This document shows, in pieces, positions 10,291-21,326 of a stretch of 64,000 bases of DNA. Numbering within the stretch: position 1 is the stretch's first letter; each line of letters begins with the position of its first letter. A program made the translations under genes and the position numbers. The notes beneath the pieces were generated by a model that saw only the letters and a list, made by a program, of their open reading frames with translations, ran no database searches and was not told the DNA's origin. The stretch is from positions 1 through 64,000 of the forward strand of contig CALSFV010000657.1 in assembly GCA_943737045.1 (NCBI GenBank). Reading direction: 5' to 3'. Source of the stretch: Parapristionchus giblindavisi (taxonomy: Eukaryota; Nematoda; Chromadorea; Rhabditida; Diplogasteridae).

Positions 10291-11540
10291 AATTTCTCAA
10301 GTTTGAAATGTTTTCATTTATGTGGCCTATTGTGAAGTACTAATGATGTGAAGAATATTCAGCCAATGCTCAATGGCTGATCTCTCCTTTCAACCATTTT
10401 TCGTTAAGTTTCATGTTGAATGCGTCGAAAAAGTAAGAATTGTGCTTGAATCAGTTTCCAACTTACTTTCTGTAACATTCTATCTAAGTACTTTCCAATG
10501 TATATAATCAATATGAAAATCGTTGATTTTGGAAAATTCAAAAAAATCAATTTGAGTGCCTACTTTCACGGAAAATTTCTGAAATATTGCATTTTTTCGA
10601 CTCGAATGGTGCGACAATTAGCAAATGACAGTGACAATGTGATGTTTCATGATGAGTAAACATAGTAGAACTGAAATCCCGGCATTCGGCTCATTTTTGA
10701 AAAAATCGATTTCCATGACCCCGGGGTCATGGTAAAAAATATGAATTTTCCGAAATTCACGATTTTCATATTGATTATGTACATTGCAAAGTACTTAGAT
10801 AGGATGTTACAGAAAGTAAGTTGGAAACTGATTCAAGCATAATTCTGACTTTTTCGCACGCATTCAACATGAAACTTTTCGGAAAATGGTTGAAAGGAGA
10901 GATCAGCCATTGAGCATTGGCTGAATATTATTCACATCATTAGTACTTCACATTAGGCCACATAAATGAAAACATTTCAAACTTGAGAGAAATTTTGAAA
11001 TTTTCGACCATGGGGTCATGAAAATCGAAATTTTCAAATTGAACCCAGTGATGGGCTTCTTGTGTCAGTTTACTCGTCTCACCTCTAAACTTTGAGTAGA
11101 CCACTATTCCGCACTAATTGTTTGGAAAATACAGCAAAAAAATCATGAAACAACGATTCGGAGTCAAGTTGGAAACACTCAGACCGATTTTTTCCGACAC
11201 GCGCAATCTAAGATCGATTTCCGCCTAGCAAGGTTACATGCACTAGTAGTTGGGCTACATGGCTATACTAGAGAACTTATGCGGAATTGAAATTGAGATG
11301 CCGAGAAATCGAAAAAAACCGAAAATTCGGGTCAAAAAATCACTCTAGGAATTGCTTAAAATTAATCTCAATAGTGTTTCTGTGCACATTGGGCATGCCT
11401 TACACAATGCCGAAGAAATTTGGACTCTAGCTTGTTCGGTTGAAAAAATATGAAAATCGAGTTTTCAAACTTGGCGCCCACCTGGCACGCCGCGTTCCAC
11501 TGCTAGGGCCACTTTGGGTACCATTTTCTAATGTGGGCCC

Positions 11541-13087
11541 AAGGTATCGTACACTCAACAAAATTCGACCCATCGTAGAAACATTTACTGCCAGTCACAA
11601 ATTGTCAGTAAATGTTAGTGAATTTTACAAACACGATTTGAGCATTTGATTATTTGCAATTTTTACAATTTTTCACTATTATTTCTATGTTTCCCGTGAT
11701 TAATTACCTACTAGGGCACAAAATAAAATCAAAACAACGTCTTGTGAAGGATCTGTCGAATTTTTTACAGCAAAGAAGAGTCAGTTTGCGATTCTCCAAA
11801 GGCTACAAACTACAACTTTATTTTTTCTTGGCTTCCATCAACTGCGAGCATTTGTACGCTTATTTCATGTATTTTTTGTGCTAATCGTGCTATTTTTCTT
11901 TTAAAATGATTGTACTTCATCTTATTCAGGTGCCTGACCGTCGACTGATCCGTGGAACCTCGTCGAGGCTGTTTTACACATAGCCAAAGACAACCGTTCC
12001 TTTAGAGAAGTTTTATTCTATTTATTTACTTGTATTTGTATGTATGTCCTTTATTTCTTTAATCAGATCAATCTATTTCAATGATACTTTGTGTGCAATT
12101 CAGGTTCAGTTGACTCTGTACCAATGAAGTGCCAAAACAAGGATCGAAGAGCAAGGACAACAAGGATTTATCAACGACGATAGAAAAGGTGAGAAAACTT
12201 CCTTAACTCCAGTTAGACGATGTACGAGCAGCACGTAGATCAACTGCTTCGATCAAACTAGAAAGAAATGATTTTTATGAATGACATTGGCACATATTGT
12301 TAGTTCTTTGTCACAGTTCGCAACTACAGTAATACGTTTAATATCATCTATATGGTTCAATTGCAGACTGTGCTGCGATAGATTGGACAGACTTCAATCA
12401 ATATAGTGCATATATGCTATGTGGAAGTGGAATTTCTCACCTTTTCTATCGTCGTTGATAAATCCTTGTTGTCCTTGCTTTTCGATCCTTGTTTTGGCAC
12501 TTCATTGGTACAGAGTCAACTGAACCTGAATTGCACACAAAGTATCATTGAAATAGATTGATCTGATTAAAGAAATAAAGGACATACATACAAATACAAG
12601 TAAATAAATAGAATAAAACTTCTCTAAAGGAATGGTTGTCTTTGGCTATGTGTAAAACAGCCTCGACGAGGTTCCACGGATCAGTCGACGGTCAGGCACC
12701 TGAATAAGATGAAGTACAATCATTTTAAAAGAAAAATAGCACGATTAGCACAAAAAATACATGAAATAAGCGTACAAATGATCGCAGTTGACGGAAGCCA
12801 AGAAAAAATAAAGTTGTAGTTTGTAGCCTTTGGAGAATCGCAAACTGACTCTTCTTTGCCGTAAAAAATTCGACAGATCCTTCACAAGACGTTGTTTTGA
12901 TTTTATTTTGTGCCCTACTAGGTAATTAATCATGGGAAACATAGAAATAATACTGAAAAATTGTAAAAATTGCAAATAATCAAATGCTCAAATCGTGTTT
13001 GTAAAATTCACTAACATTTACTGACAATTTGTGACTGGCAGTAAATGTTTCAACGATGGGTCGAATTTTGTTGAGTGTACGATACCC
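11541..13087. mobile_element. Foldback DNA element B
   Basis: Arms of about 650 bp (11541-12197 and about 12433-13087) are inverted copies starting GGTATCGTACACTCAAC. Each arm holds the same 76-codon open frame on its own strand (11654-11884 plus, 12745-12975 minus), differing at a few residues; it has no recognisable domain. The central 235 bp is unique. No transposase seen. Confidence 0.8.
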
Positions 13088-13486
13088 TACACCCATAAAG
13101 TACAGTGGCCTGAATTAAAATTTTTGGCGAAATGTCCGGACAATGCTCGAGTCTTACAGATCCGAGCTCTTAAAACGCATTCTCCCTTGCAGCGGAGGGG
13201 AGACTGCGGGGGCATGGCACAATGTTTCGAAATCATCCTAGGCGACTCATATTTGATGGTTGGAGTCCCTAGGGCCGGGATACACTTCACCCAAAAAATG
13301 ACCTGAATTATCGATTTTTGATCAACCAAAAGTCGAAAAATGAAAATGTGATTTCCATGACATGTCATATGCTATTCAATAGAGAATCAAAAGTTATATA
13401 AGAATATCAAGTTTCAGAGGGTCTCATAACTCCGTGTTCGAAAAATATCCGATTTTCCTATCTTTTTACCGATTTTTTGGCAGTAC

Positions 13487-13562
13487 GACATTTTGGAACG
13501 GCCGTTTTGGAACGGGACGTTTTGGAACACGGACGTTTTGGAACGGGACGTTTTGGAACGAG
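13487..13562. repeat. Tandem GACGTTTTGGAACG repeat
   Basis: About five short units of the type GACGTTTTGGAACGG. A related stretch occurs inverted near 28255-28310, so this belongs to a dispersed repeat. Confidence 0.7.
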
Positions 13563-14087
13563 ATTTCCGATTTTTCCAGAAAATATTTTCGGCAAATTTA
13601 CGTTTTCCGAAATTTTCCGAAAACTGTTTTCCGCACAGCCCTGCATCATACAGGTGTTGCGCACACACACCACTTTCTGGATCCATTGAATTTATATTAC
13701 AGAAAATAAGGATTTTAAGTGATTATTTCAAAGATTCATTCCAAGACAGACTTTGATCATAAGCATTATACAAAAGACAAAAAAAAATCTCCTTGTAAAT
13801 CAATAATACACCTCACGAAGTGAGCAATCAAGTCCTAGCTCTTTCCTGATCAAATCAACACTCGCTACCTGAAATTTTCTTTTCTTTTCCATTTTATGAA
13901 AACAGAAAAATGTATCGAAATTCAAAAAAAAAATTGTCATACCTTGCAGTTTTTTTTCGTCTGCAAATCGAGTTTGTTGGCCATGATGAGTGTACGAACT
14001 CCTTGAAAGATAATATTCATTGATTTGTTTAATCATTTCATCCAAGATTTGATCACGGACTACAAATTGAATGGCTAAACATACTGC

Positions 14088-14172
14088 TACACATTCAGAG
14101 CCATTTTGAAACTCTCCGCTCTGGCAATACTCTCTCGCTTTCTTTGTCTGCGAGAGAGTATTGCCAGAGTGG
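14088..14172. repeat. Dispersed foldback hairpin element, reference copy
   Basis: Near-perfect hairpin: CTCCGCTCTGGCAATACTC, a CTTTCTTTGTCTGC loop, then GAGAGTATTGCCAGAGTGG. Longer copies add outer arms (AAGGCACACTCCGAGCTAAT and its complement). Other copies: about 905-950, 1902-1965, 3155-3262, 3845-3896, 6090-6222, 8113-8150, 14468-14580, 16863-16957, 17448-17560, 17857-17941, 19898-19965. Two of the copies arise from the 1160-bp duplication. Confidence 0.8.
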
Positions 14173-14467
14173 TGAGTATACTTAGATCGCCTTTAGAATC
14201 ATTTGAAACATATTTTAATTTCCAAAATGGACTGACCATTCAATTCTTCAAAACTGAATATCTGATGTAATTGCTCTTTGGATTCGGACAATCGAGGGAG
14301 ATTCGTACTATCGATCACGTAGATCAATGCCTTCAATCGATATTTCATTAAGATTGATTTATTATTTATATTTTAATCTTAGTATAGACTACCATTACAT
14401 GTGGTTATAGGTTTTTTTTTGTTTTTTAACAATATTATTAGCAATAATGCAAAAGGTTTCCCCTATC

Positions 14468-14580
14468 GCAGGCACATCCAAGCTCATTTTTCTCTCCGCT
14501 CTGGCGACATTCTCTCTTAGACAAAGAAAGCGAGAGAGCATTGCCAGAGTGGAGAAGTTCAAATTACCTCGGTGTGTTCC
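14468..14580. repeat. Foldback hairpin element (GCTCTGGCAA family)
   Basis: Full-length copy in the intron between the exon 2 and exon 3 equivalents of the ARL copy: GGCACATCCAAGCTCATT, the hairpin core, then AATTACCTCGGTGTGTTCC. Its inverted counterpart is at 17448-17560. Confidence 0.8.
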
Positions 14581-15078
14581 TTTAACAACTAAATACAGTA
14601 AGTCCTTCCAAACTGATAAAAAAACGTAAAACAGCGGATACATACTGTAACTCCAGCCAAGAAATGCCTCCAGAAGGTAGTCTTTCTATCGGTCCCTCCA
14701 ATATCAGACAATCTAATCTTGTATCCGTTCTTCTTGCATTCGTGATAATTGAAAGCTGAAATATTGATTGATTAATGAGATAAAACGCCTACTGCACCCA
14801 TAATTTAATCGATCTTTCAGTGGCGTAAAATCAATAGTACGTTATTTTACAGCGAAAATGTGCAATCAAGATAATCTACGAGTGGGACCACTGATCAAGT
14901 ATGGAGATCCTTTTCTCTCCCCCCCCCCACCCCACGCCCCCAGTCACCTTTCATTTAGTTCTTTCTTCTAGATAGCGAAGTCATTATCATCACCTATTTA
15001 TTTTTGTTCATATCATTTTCATGTGTCGTTGCATGCGTGTGCATGTAGATAAAATATAAATATAATATAAATGAATAA

Positions 15079-15206
15079 ATTAATATTACTTCATAGGTGT
15101 AGCTTTACTGATCTGACTCACTCCTACAATCTCTTCCTCACACAAGATGGGTATCGTCTACTCGTAGTGTGCACCGGTTCGGGTTCGTCAATAATCTTTG
15201 ATCTTT
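15079..15206 (+). repeat. Direct repeat, copy 1 (about 127 bp)
   Basis: Starts TTAATATTACTTCATAGG and ends in the ATCTTTGATCTTT motif. Repeated with few differences at 16079-16207. The two copies flank the arm at 15210-15572 plus element D. Confidence 0.85.
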
Positions 15207-15209
15207 GAT

Positions 15210-15572
15210 CTTTAAGAGGCCGGATCTGAGAAAATTTACCATTTTGCCCCCTCCCCGGACATTTCGCCAGGATTTTCGATATGGGCCCCCATTCTCATAG
15301 GGCCTGGGGGGGGGGGGGGGGCTTTGACCTTGTTTACAAAAATGATGACGTCACCGCCTGTATTGCTCAATGCGGCGCAAAAGCGCCGGGTTCGTCGAAA
15401 ATCTCGAAAATTCGTAATTTCACAACCGAATGAGCTAGAACCAAAATTCTTTTTGCAGTATGTTAGGCATGCCCAGAGTGCACCACAGCACCATTGGGAT
15501 TGAAATTTGCCCAACTCTGACATCGACTTTTTGAATGAGACTTTCACATTTTGCGATTTCTTTGTATCTTAT
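15210..15572 (+). repeat. Inverted-repeat arm C, left
   Basis: Starts CTTTAAGAGGCCGGATCTGA. Its reverse complement is found at 19561-19900 with about 10% difference, including a G homopolymer tract in this copy. The two arms enclose element D, the ARL-like gene and element E. Confidence 0.85.
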
Positions 15573-16077
15573 ACAGTACAGCAGAATCCCCCAGTGAAAA
15601 TGGGCGCCCCGGGTGACCCGGGGAGCCCATGAGGCCCCTCGATTTTTTACGCTTTGATTTATGAATATCAACCTTTCAAATTGTATGCGTTGTTTTACTC
15701 CAGCGTTGACGGAATTTATCAAAGAAATTTTGGAATTTTTAAATGCTTGACAACTGAATTGTGCTAAGAAAAATAAATGCTGGTAAGATTTCACTTTGCG
15801 ATAGAATTTGCCGAGCGTGCGCGAGTTATGCAAAATTTTCGCGCGGCATTCGCCAAAAATTAATAAAAATTATAATTTTCAATATTTTTTCTCAGGCTAC
15901 GTAATTTATAAAATTCCAAAATGTCTTTGATAAATTCCGTCAACGCTGGAGTAAAACAACGCAAACAATTTGAAAGGCTGATATTCATCATTCAAAGCGT
16001 AAAAAATCGAGGGGCCTCATGGGCGCCCCGGGTCACCCGGGGCGCCCATTTTCACTGGGGGATTCTGCTGTACTGTA
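15573..16077. mobile_element. Palindromic Tc1/mariner-like MITE D
   Basis: Begins TACAGTACAGCAGAATCCC and ends in the exact inverse GGGATTCTGCTGTACTGTA, with TA at both ends as expected for a Tc1/mariner target duplication. Arms of about 165 bp contain a GGGCGCCCCGGGTGACCC GC block. No transposase; non-autonomous. Confidence 0.85.
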
Positions 16078-16078
16078 T

Positions 16079-16207
16079 ATTAATATTACTTCATAGGTGT
16101 AGCTTTACTTATCTGACTCACTCCTACAATCTCTTCCTCACACAAGATGGGTATCGTCTACTCGTACTGTGCACCGGTTCGGGTTCGTCAATGATCTTTG
16201 ATCTTTA
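16079..16207 (+). repeat. Direct repeat, copy 2 (about 127 bp)
   Basis: Second copy of 15079-15206, immediately right of element D. Confidence 0.85.
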
Positions 16208-16737
16208 TTATTTTACAGTGGTATCTTTACAATACTATATCAAATGAATAGCATATCACGCAAAGTTTATTTGGTGATTGATTCAAAATCGTCATTTGTG
16301 AATCACAAAATGTTCGTATCGAGCAATAGGGATTGGAATGGTGCGTTCATCGTAGCCACGCCCCTCTGAGAGAATGTCCGAATTACCAGCCCAAGGAGGA
16401 GACGTAGAATGAGGCGTCAGAACATGTAGAGTGAGTTCGGATTAAGCAATTCACATGTCGATTTCCCCTTCTGACCTTTAGAGAACACCGAAATTCCACA
16501 TTCTGACACCTCTCGCAGGGGAATAGGCGAAGATGAACTCACCATTATTTGTAAATGTTGAAACGACAAATGAATTTCCTTTATCACAGTATCTCAGAAT
16601 TATTAATTTACCACAGAGCACAGCAAGAGCATCGTTGAATAAAACGATTAACAAGCTAAAACCTGGTTTTGAAACTTAACTGAATCGGCATTCATCATAG
16701 TATGTGTACATTTTATGGACAAATAGATAAATTTCAG
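16208..16737. other. Stretch upstream of the ARL P-loop exon
   Basis: AT-rich, unique-looking sequence preceding the first recognised ARL exon. An earlier exon carrying the start codon is expected here or further left; I could not identify it. Confidence 0.4.
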
Positions 16738-18229
16738 GAGTGTAAAGTGGTCGTTATGGGCTTGGATAAGGGAGGAAAGACTTCTATTGTACACTGGATC
16801 TTATAATGAAAAGAACCAGAGGAGGAACCTCAACCCACTTATTGTACGTGCATTATATTGTAAAGGCATACTCCGAGCCAATTTACTCTTTTTTTTACAA
16901 ATACAACGAGAGAACATTGTCAGAGCGGAGTGTTTCAAATTAGCTCGGTGTGTAGCTTTAAAGTATAAACGCCGTTAAAAAAACTAAAACGGAAAAAAAA
17001 CTAGCATTTGTTATGATTAAAATTAATATATTTGTCAGCGTGATCATGAAATCCGAAATGACTATCATATGAGCCATTGTTATTGACTGTAGAGATGATC
17101 CGATTACTTGGTTTGGTCAGAGTTAATCCACACTCCGTAACACCATTTTATGTTGAAAATTTCTTGGGTATTTTCGCTGTAAAATAACGTACTATTGATT
17201 TTACGCCACTGAAAGATCGATTAAATTATGGGTGCAGTAGGCGTTTTATCTCATTAATCAATCAATATTTCAGCTTTCAATTATCACGAATGCAAGAAGA
17301 ACGGATACAAGATTAGATTGTCTGATATTGGAGGGACCGATAGAAAGACTACCTTCTGGAGGCATTTCTTGGCTGGAGTTACAGTATGTATCCGCTGTTT
17401 TACGTTTTTTTATCAGTTTGGAAGGACTTACTGTATTTAGTTGTTAAAGGAACACACCGAGGTAATTTGAACTTCTCCACTCTGGCAATGCTCTCTCGCT
17501 TTCTTTGTCTAAGAGAGAATGTCGCCAGAGCGGAGAGAAAAATGAGCTTGGATGTGCCTGCGATAGGGGAAACCTTTTGCATTATTGCTAATAATATTGT
17601 TAAAAAACAAAAAAAAACCTATAACCACATGTAATGGTAGTCTATACTAAGATTAAAATATAAATAATAAATCAATCTTAATGAAATATCGATTGAAGGC
17701 ATTGATCTACGTGATCGATAGTACGAATCTCCCTCGATTGTCCGAATCCAAAGAGCAATTACATCAGATATTCAGTTTTGAAGAATTGAATGGTCAGTCC
17801 ATTTTGGAAATTAAAATATGTTTCAAATGATTCTAAAGGCGATCTAAGTATACTCACCACTCTGGCAATACTCTCTCGCAGACAAAGAAAGCGAGAGAGT
17901 ATTGCCAGAGCGGAGAGTTTCAAAATGGCTCTGAATGTGTAGCAGTATGTTTAGCCATTCAATTTGTAGTCCGTGATCAAATTTTGGATGAAATGATTAA
18001 ACAAATCAATGAATATTATCTTTCAAGGAGTTCGTACACTCATCATGGCCAACAAACTCGATTTGCAGACGAAAAAAAACTGCAAGGTATGACAATTTTT
18101 TTTTTGAATTTCGATACATTTTTCTGTTTTCATAAAATGGAAAAGAAAAGAAAATTTCAGGTAGCGAGTGTTGATTTGATCAGGAAAGAGCTAGGACTTG
18201 ATTGCTCACTTCGTGAGGTGTATTATTGA
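16738..18229 (+). CDS. ARF/ARL-like small GTPase gene, probably disabled
   Basis: Five segments join in phase: 16738-16843, 17274-17383, 17699-17792, 18028-18086 and 18161-18217 (or to TGA 18227-18229). Motifs appear in ARF/ARL order: P-loop GLDKGGKT at the start of exon 1, a PTY switch I at its end, DIGGTD switch II in exon 2, ALIYVIDSTN after it and NKLD in exon 4. ARF/ARL proteins bind GTP and act in membrane or ciliary traffic; which ARL this is remains open. Oddities: two consecutive in-frame stops (TAA TGA, 16804-16809) lie between P-loop and switch I, at exactly the spacing of a normal ARL. The C-terminal TSA region is missing after exon 5, where a foldback element begins at 18330. Introns carry hairpin elements. 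An ultrashort 31-33-nt intron or an assembly error could explain the stops; otherwise it is a pseudogene. Confidence 0.65.
16863..16957. repeat. Foldback hairpin element in ARL intron 1
   Basis: AAGGCATACTCCGAGCCAAT at the left, CAGAGCGGAGTGTTTCAAAT at the right; the internal loop is diverged from the reference copy. Confidence 0.7.
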
Positions 18230-18329
18230 TTTACAAGGAGATTTTTTTTTGTCTTTTGTATAATGCTTATGATCAAAGTCTGTCTTGGAATGAATCTTTG
18301 AAATAATCACTTAAAATCCTTATTTTCTG
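17170..18329 (+). repeat. Right copy of the 1160-bp inverted duplication
   Basis: Inverse of 13700-14859. It ends exactly where foldback element E starts (18330), and starts 107 nt before ARL exon 2. Confidence 0.92.
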
Positions 18330-19560
18330 GATTTAGTTCCGAGCATAATTTTCTTTATGGGGTGGTACCACACTGCCATGGGCATCATGCCCACCCATGG
18401 CCATTATCGGATTCTGGCTCAATCTGAACGAAAAAGTGCCTTGAATGATCATCGCTCGGTTCCAGGACGGCTTTTCCCGGCACTTTCCACTGACTCTCTA
18501 ACGTAATCTAGCCAAATGTAGATCATATTGTATTATTGAGACATCTAACGAATATTTATCACCATCGGACTTGAATCCGCGACAATGAATTTTTCGAACC
18601 ATGACCCGGGGTTCATGGTCTAGAATTCATTCATGACCATGAACCCCGGGTCATGGTCAGAAATGGACCGAAAAAGTCAGGATGGAGAATCTTCAAGTAC
18701 TATGCGTCAATGTATGCTATAGAAGCCCAGTGACATATTATATCAGAAAGTACCGTATTCCATCAGTGGTGGAATCGAGAACTGGTTTTTTAACAAAGAA
18801 TCTATAAAAGAAAAAAACATTAACTTGCGATACCTGTACTATGCTGGTTTCAGTTCCTATATAGACAATACTGTACTACTGTATTGGTGTATATTCTAAG
18901 GAGGGCGTAAAAATATCATTTGTCATCTATTTCATTAAAATTTCTTATAGGATCAATGGGGGGAATGCCGTGCAATTCTGATCTGTAAGATAAGAACAGG
19001 GGGACTATGCATACAACAGGAATAAAGAGTTGGGACCAATAACAAAAAAAGAGATACTCAAAAATGAGCAGAAATGAAAATAAGCCAGATGAGGCATCGA
19101 CATCGCTGCACTCGGTTCCGCGTTTGTCAGAATATTGTATGTTGTGTTTCAATATAGCGCTGGGGAAGTGTTCTTCATATTGGCGCATAGTACTTGAAGA
19201 TTCTCCATCCTGACTTTTTCGGTCCATTTCTGACCATGACCCGGGGTTCATGGTCATGAATGAATTCTAGACCATGAACCCCGGGTCATGGTTCGAAAAA
19301 TTCATTGTCGCGGATTCAAGTCCGATGGTGATAAATATTCGTTAGATGTCTCAATAATACAATATGATCTACATTTGGCTAGATTACGTTAGAGAGTCAG
19401 TGGAAAGTGCCGGGAAAAGCCGTCCTGGAACCGAGCGATGATCATTCAAGGCACTTTTTCGTTCAGATTGAGCCAGAATCCGATAATGGCCATGGGTGGG
19501 CATGATGCCCATGGCAGTGTGGTACCACCCCATAAAGAAAATTATGCTCGGAACTAAATC
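18330..19560. mobile_element. Foldback DNA element E
   Basis: Ends GATTTAGTTCCGAGCATAAT and its inverse. Arms of about 385 bp (18330-18715 and 19190-19560) contain a second palindrome around CATGACCCGGGGTTCATGG. Central 475 bp unique. No transposase. Confidence 0.85.
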
Positions 19561-19900
19561 TCAGATACAAATAAATCGCAAAATGTGATAGTCTCATTCA
19601 AAATGTCGATGTCAGAGTTGGGCAAATTTCAATCCCAATGGTGCTGTGGTGCACTCTGGGCCTAACATACTGCAAAAAGAATTTTGGTTCTAGCTCATTC
19701 GGTTGAGAAATTACGAATTTTCGAGATGTTCGACGAACCCGGCGCTTTTGCGCCGCATTGATCCATACAGGCGGCGACGTCATCATTTTTGAAAACAAGG
19801 TCAAAGACCCTCCAGGCCCTATGAGTATGGGGGCCCATATCGAAAATCCTGGCGAAATGTCCGGGGGGTAGTCACTTTTCTCAGATCCGGCCTCTTAAAG
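19561..19900 (-). repeat. Inverted-repeat arm C, right
   Basis: Reverse complement of 15210-15572; ends TCAGATCCGGCCTCTTAAAG. Abuts element E on its inner side. Confidence 0.85.
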
Positions 19901-20384
19901 GCATGCCAGGTAATGCTCTCTCGCTTTCTCTGCCTACGAGAGAGTGTTGTCAGAGAGTTTTAAAGTATCTAGTGAAATTGATAAATTGATAAATAATGGT
20001 ATAATGGTGATGTGCGACAGATCTAACGAAATCTTTACGTAGCAAAGCATATATGAGACGAAGTTGAAACATAACAGGTGCGTATTGATAACAAACATGA
20101 TCTAACACAAAAATGGTATTAAATGTGTTGTCCCACGAATATTTTGTGAATAAACTGTGAAGACAGGATGGTAGCAAAAGTCATATAAGTCATCGCACAC
20201 TATTCATTTATAATGATTCTGCGTATTGATCGGTATAATCATGAATGAAAGGTGTTCTATAGATAGTTCAGTTCAGTAGTTCAGGGACTGGAGAGGGATG
20301 GGAAGGGGCCTAATGGGATAGCAAAGGCTGACAATGAGTGCCCTTCGCAAACTGAACATCAACACACTTTTTACTTACAGTAGG
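19901..20384. other. Non-genic stretch
   Basis: Begins with a hairpin-family copy (to about 19965); otherwise AT-rich sequence with no supported gene. The missing C-terminal ARL exon could lie here or beyond but was not found. Confidence 0.45.
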
Positions 20385-20767
20385 TACAGTCGCGCCGGAA
20401 AGTAAGTGCCAACTTTTTGTTTTTGCGATATTTTGTGAACCAAGCGTGCTATCTTGCCGTTCTCGCGACTTCTTGCACGAAATTTATCGAGGAATCCGGC
20501 CCTGATATTGAGAACTCATGAAAAATTTTCATTATTGCGTAATTATGACGCAATCGAAGTGCACTTTTTTGAAAAATCATAACTCACAAGGGAAGTATAG
20601 TGCGCCGGTCCGGACTTCGGAATGGGACATATACCATTCGATAGGTCTCCAAAATAGAAGACTCCCATATTAAGGATTTTGCAACGTACCCCTGGGGGCA
20701 GAGTAATTTGCATATTTCTGACTGTCTTTTTTTTCGTCCTACAATGAGATCCAGTCTCTGTGAGATC

Positions 20768-20840
20768 TAGTGTGAGGTGGCCGGATGGATAAGAGGATTG
20801 TCTCTATATCTTTTGCTCGTGAGTTCGATTCCCACACAAG
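20768..20840 (+). other. tRNA-like sequence with A and B boxes
   Basis: GTGGCCGGATGGATAAG resembles an A box and GAGTTCGATTCCCAC a B box plus T-arm, 45 nt apart as in a tRNA. The acceptor stem does not pair, so this is a tRNA-derived relic or Pol III promoter, not a working tRNA. Confidence 0.55.
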
Positions 20841-20997
20841 TTCAACTTCTTTTGCTATTTTTCTATGTATGAAAATCTTACAAAAATCATTTAAAAATCA
20901 ATCAACAATATTTTGCATTATCATATGATAATGATAATAAAAATACAATTTATAATTTTTACAAAGAATAATGATTATGATTATAATTTATGATAGT

Positions 20998-21326
20998 TTA
21001 ATGGCTCGTTAAAAAATAGGGGAAAACCGAAATCGGCGACTTTCCACCCGTTAAAAAAGTACACGGAAAGTCGAAAATGGAAACGCGAAATTTGAATTCG
21101 CGCGCGCGCAAAGAAGTGCGGGAATTCAAATTCCGACTTTCCGAGTTGAATTTCCATTTTAACTGCTAAAAATGAAGACGGAAATTCTTAATTAAAATCA
21201 CCGCACCTCTTTGCGCGCGCGCGAATTCAAATTTCGTGTTTCCATTTTCGACTTTCCGGGTACTTTTTTAATGGGTGGAAAGTCGCCGATTTCGGTTTTC
21301 CCCTATTTTTTAACGAGCCATCAAAT
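20998..21326. repeat. Near-perfect 329-bp palindrome inside element F
   Basis: TTTAATGGCTCGTTAAAAAA... and its inverse ...TTTTTTAACGAGCCATCAAA. It contains GCGCGCGCGCAAAG blocks facing each other and a small unmatched centre near 21160. Confidence 0.85.

Larger units (their letters stand above)
8866..11381. mobile_element. Foldback DNA element A, interrupted by a LINE
   Basis: Starts AGAAACACTATTGAG and ends CTCAATAGTGTTTCT. The two arms (8866-9294 continued at 10333 to about 10540, and about 10745-11381) are inverted copies of each other with few differences, leaving a roughly 200-bp centre. The element has no transposase, so it is non-autonomous. The left arm is split by the RTE fragment at 9295-10280; removing it and one 52-bp duplicate restores the symmetry of the arms. 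Confidence 0.85.
13800..14755 (-). pseudogene. Partial inverted copy of the ARL-like GTPase gene
   Basis: Contains the equivalents of ARL exons 2-5 at 14646-14755, 14237-14330, 13943-14001 and 13800-13868. It has the DIGGTD switch II and NKLD guanine-specificity motifs, but no P-loop exon exists upstream: the duplication ends at 14859, before the position where exon 1 would lie. Without the P-loop it cannot encode a working GTPase. It is apparently identical to the right copy, so it arose recently, is under gene conversion, or is an assembly effect. Confidence 0.75.
13700..14859 (-). repeat. Left copy of a 1160-bp inverted duplication
   Basis: The reverse complement matches 17170-18329 along its full 1160 bp. 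The 82-, 60- and 81-codon frames shared by the two copies are identical in translation. It includes exons 2-5 of the ARL-like gene and two hairpin elements lying in their introns. Confidence 0.92.

Noticed and set aside
17984..18229. 81-codon frame starting MDEMIKQINEYYLS (and its inverse copy at 13800-14045)
   Set aside because: It crosses ARL intron sequence; the spliced reading through NKLD is in another frame and matches the family.
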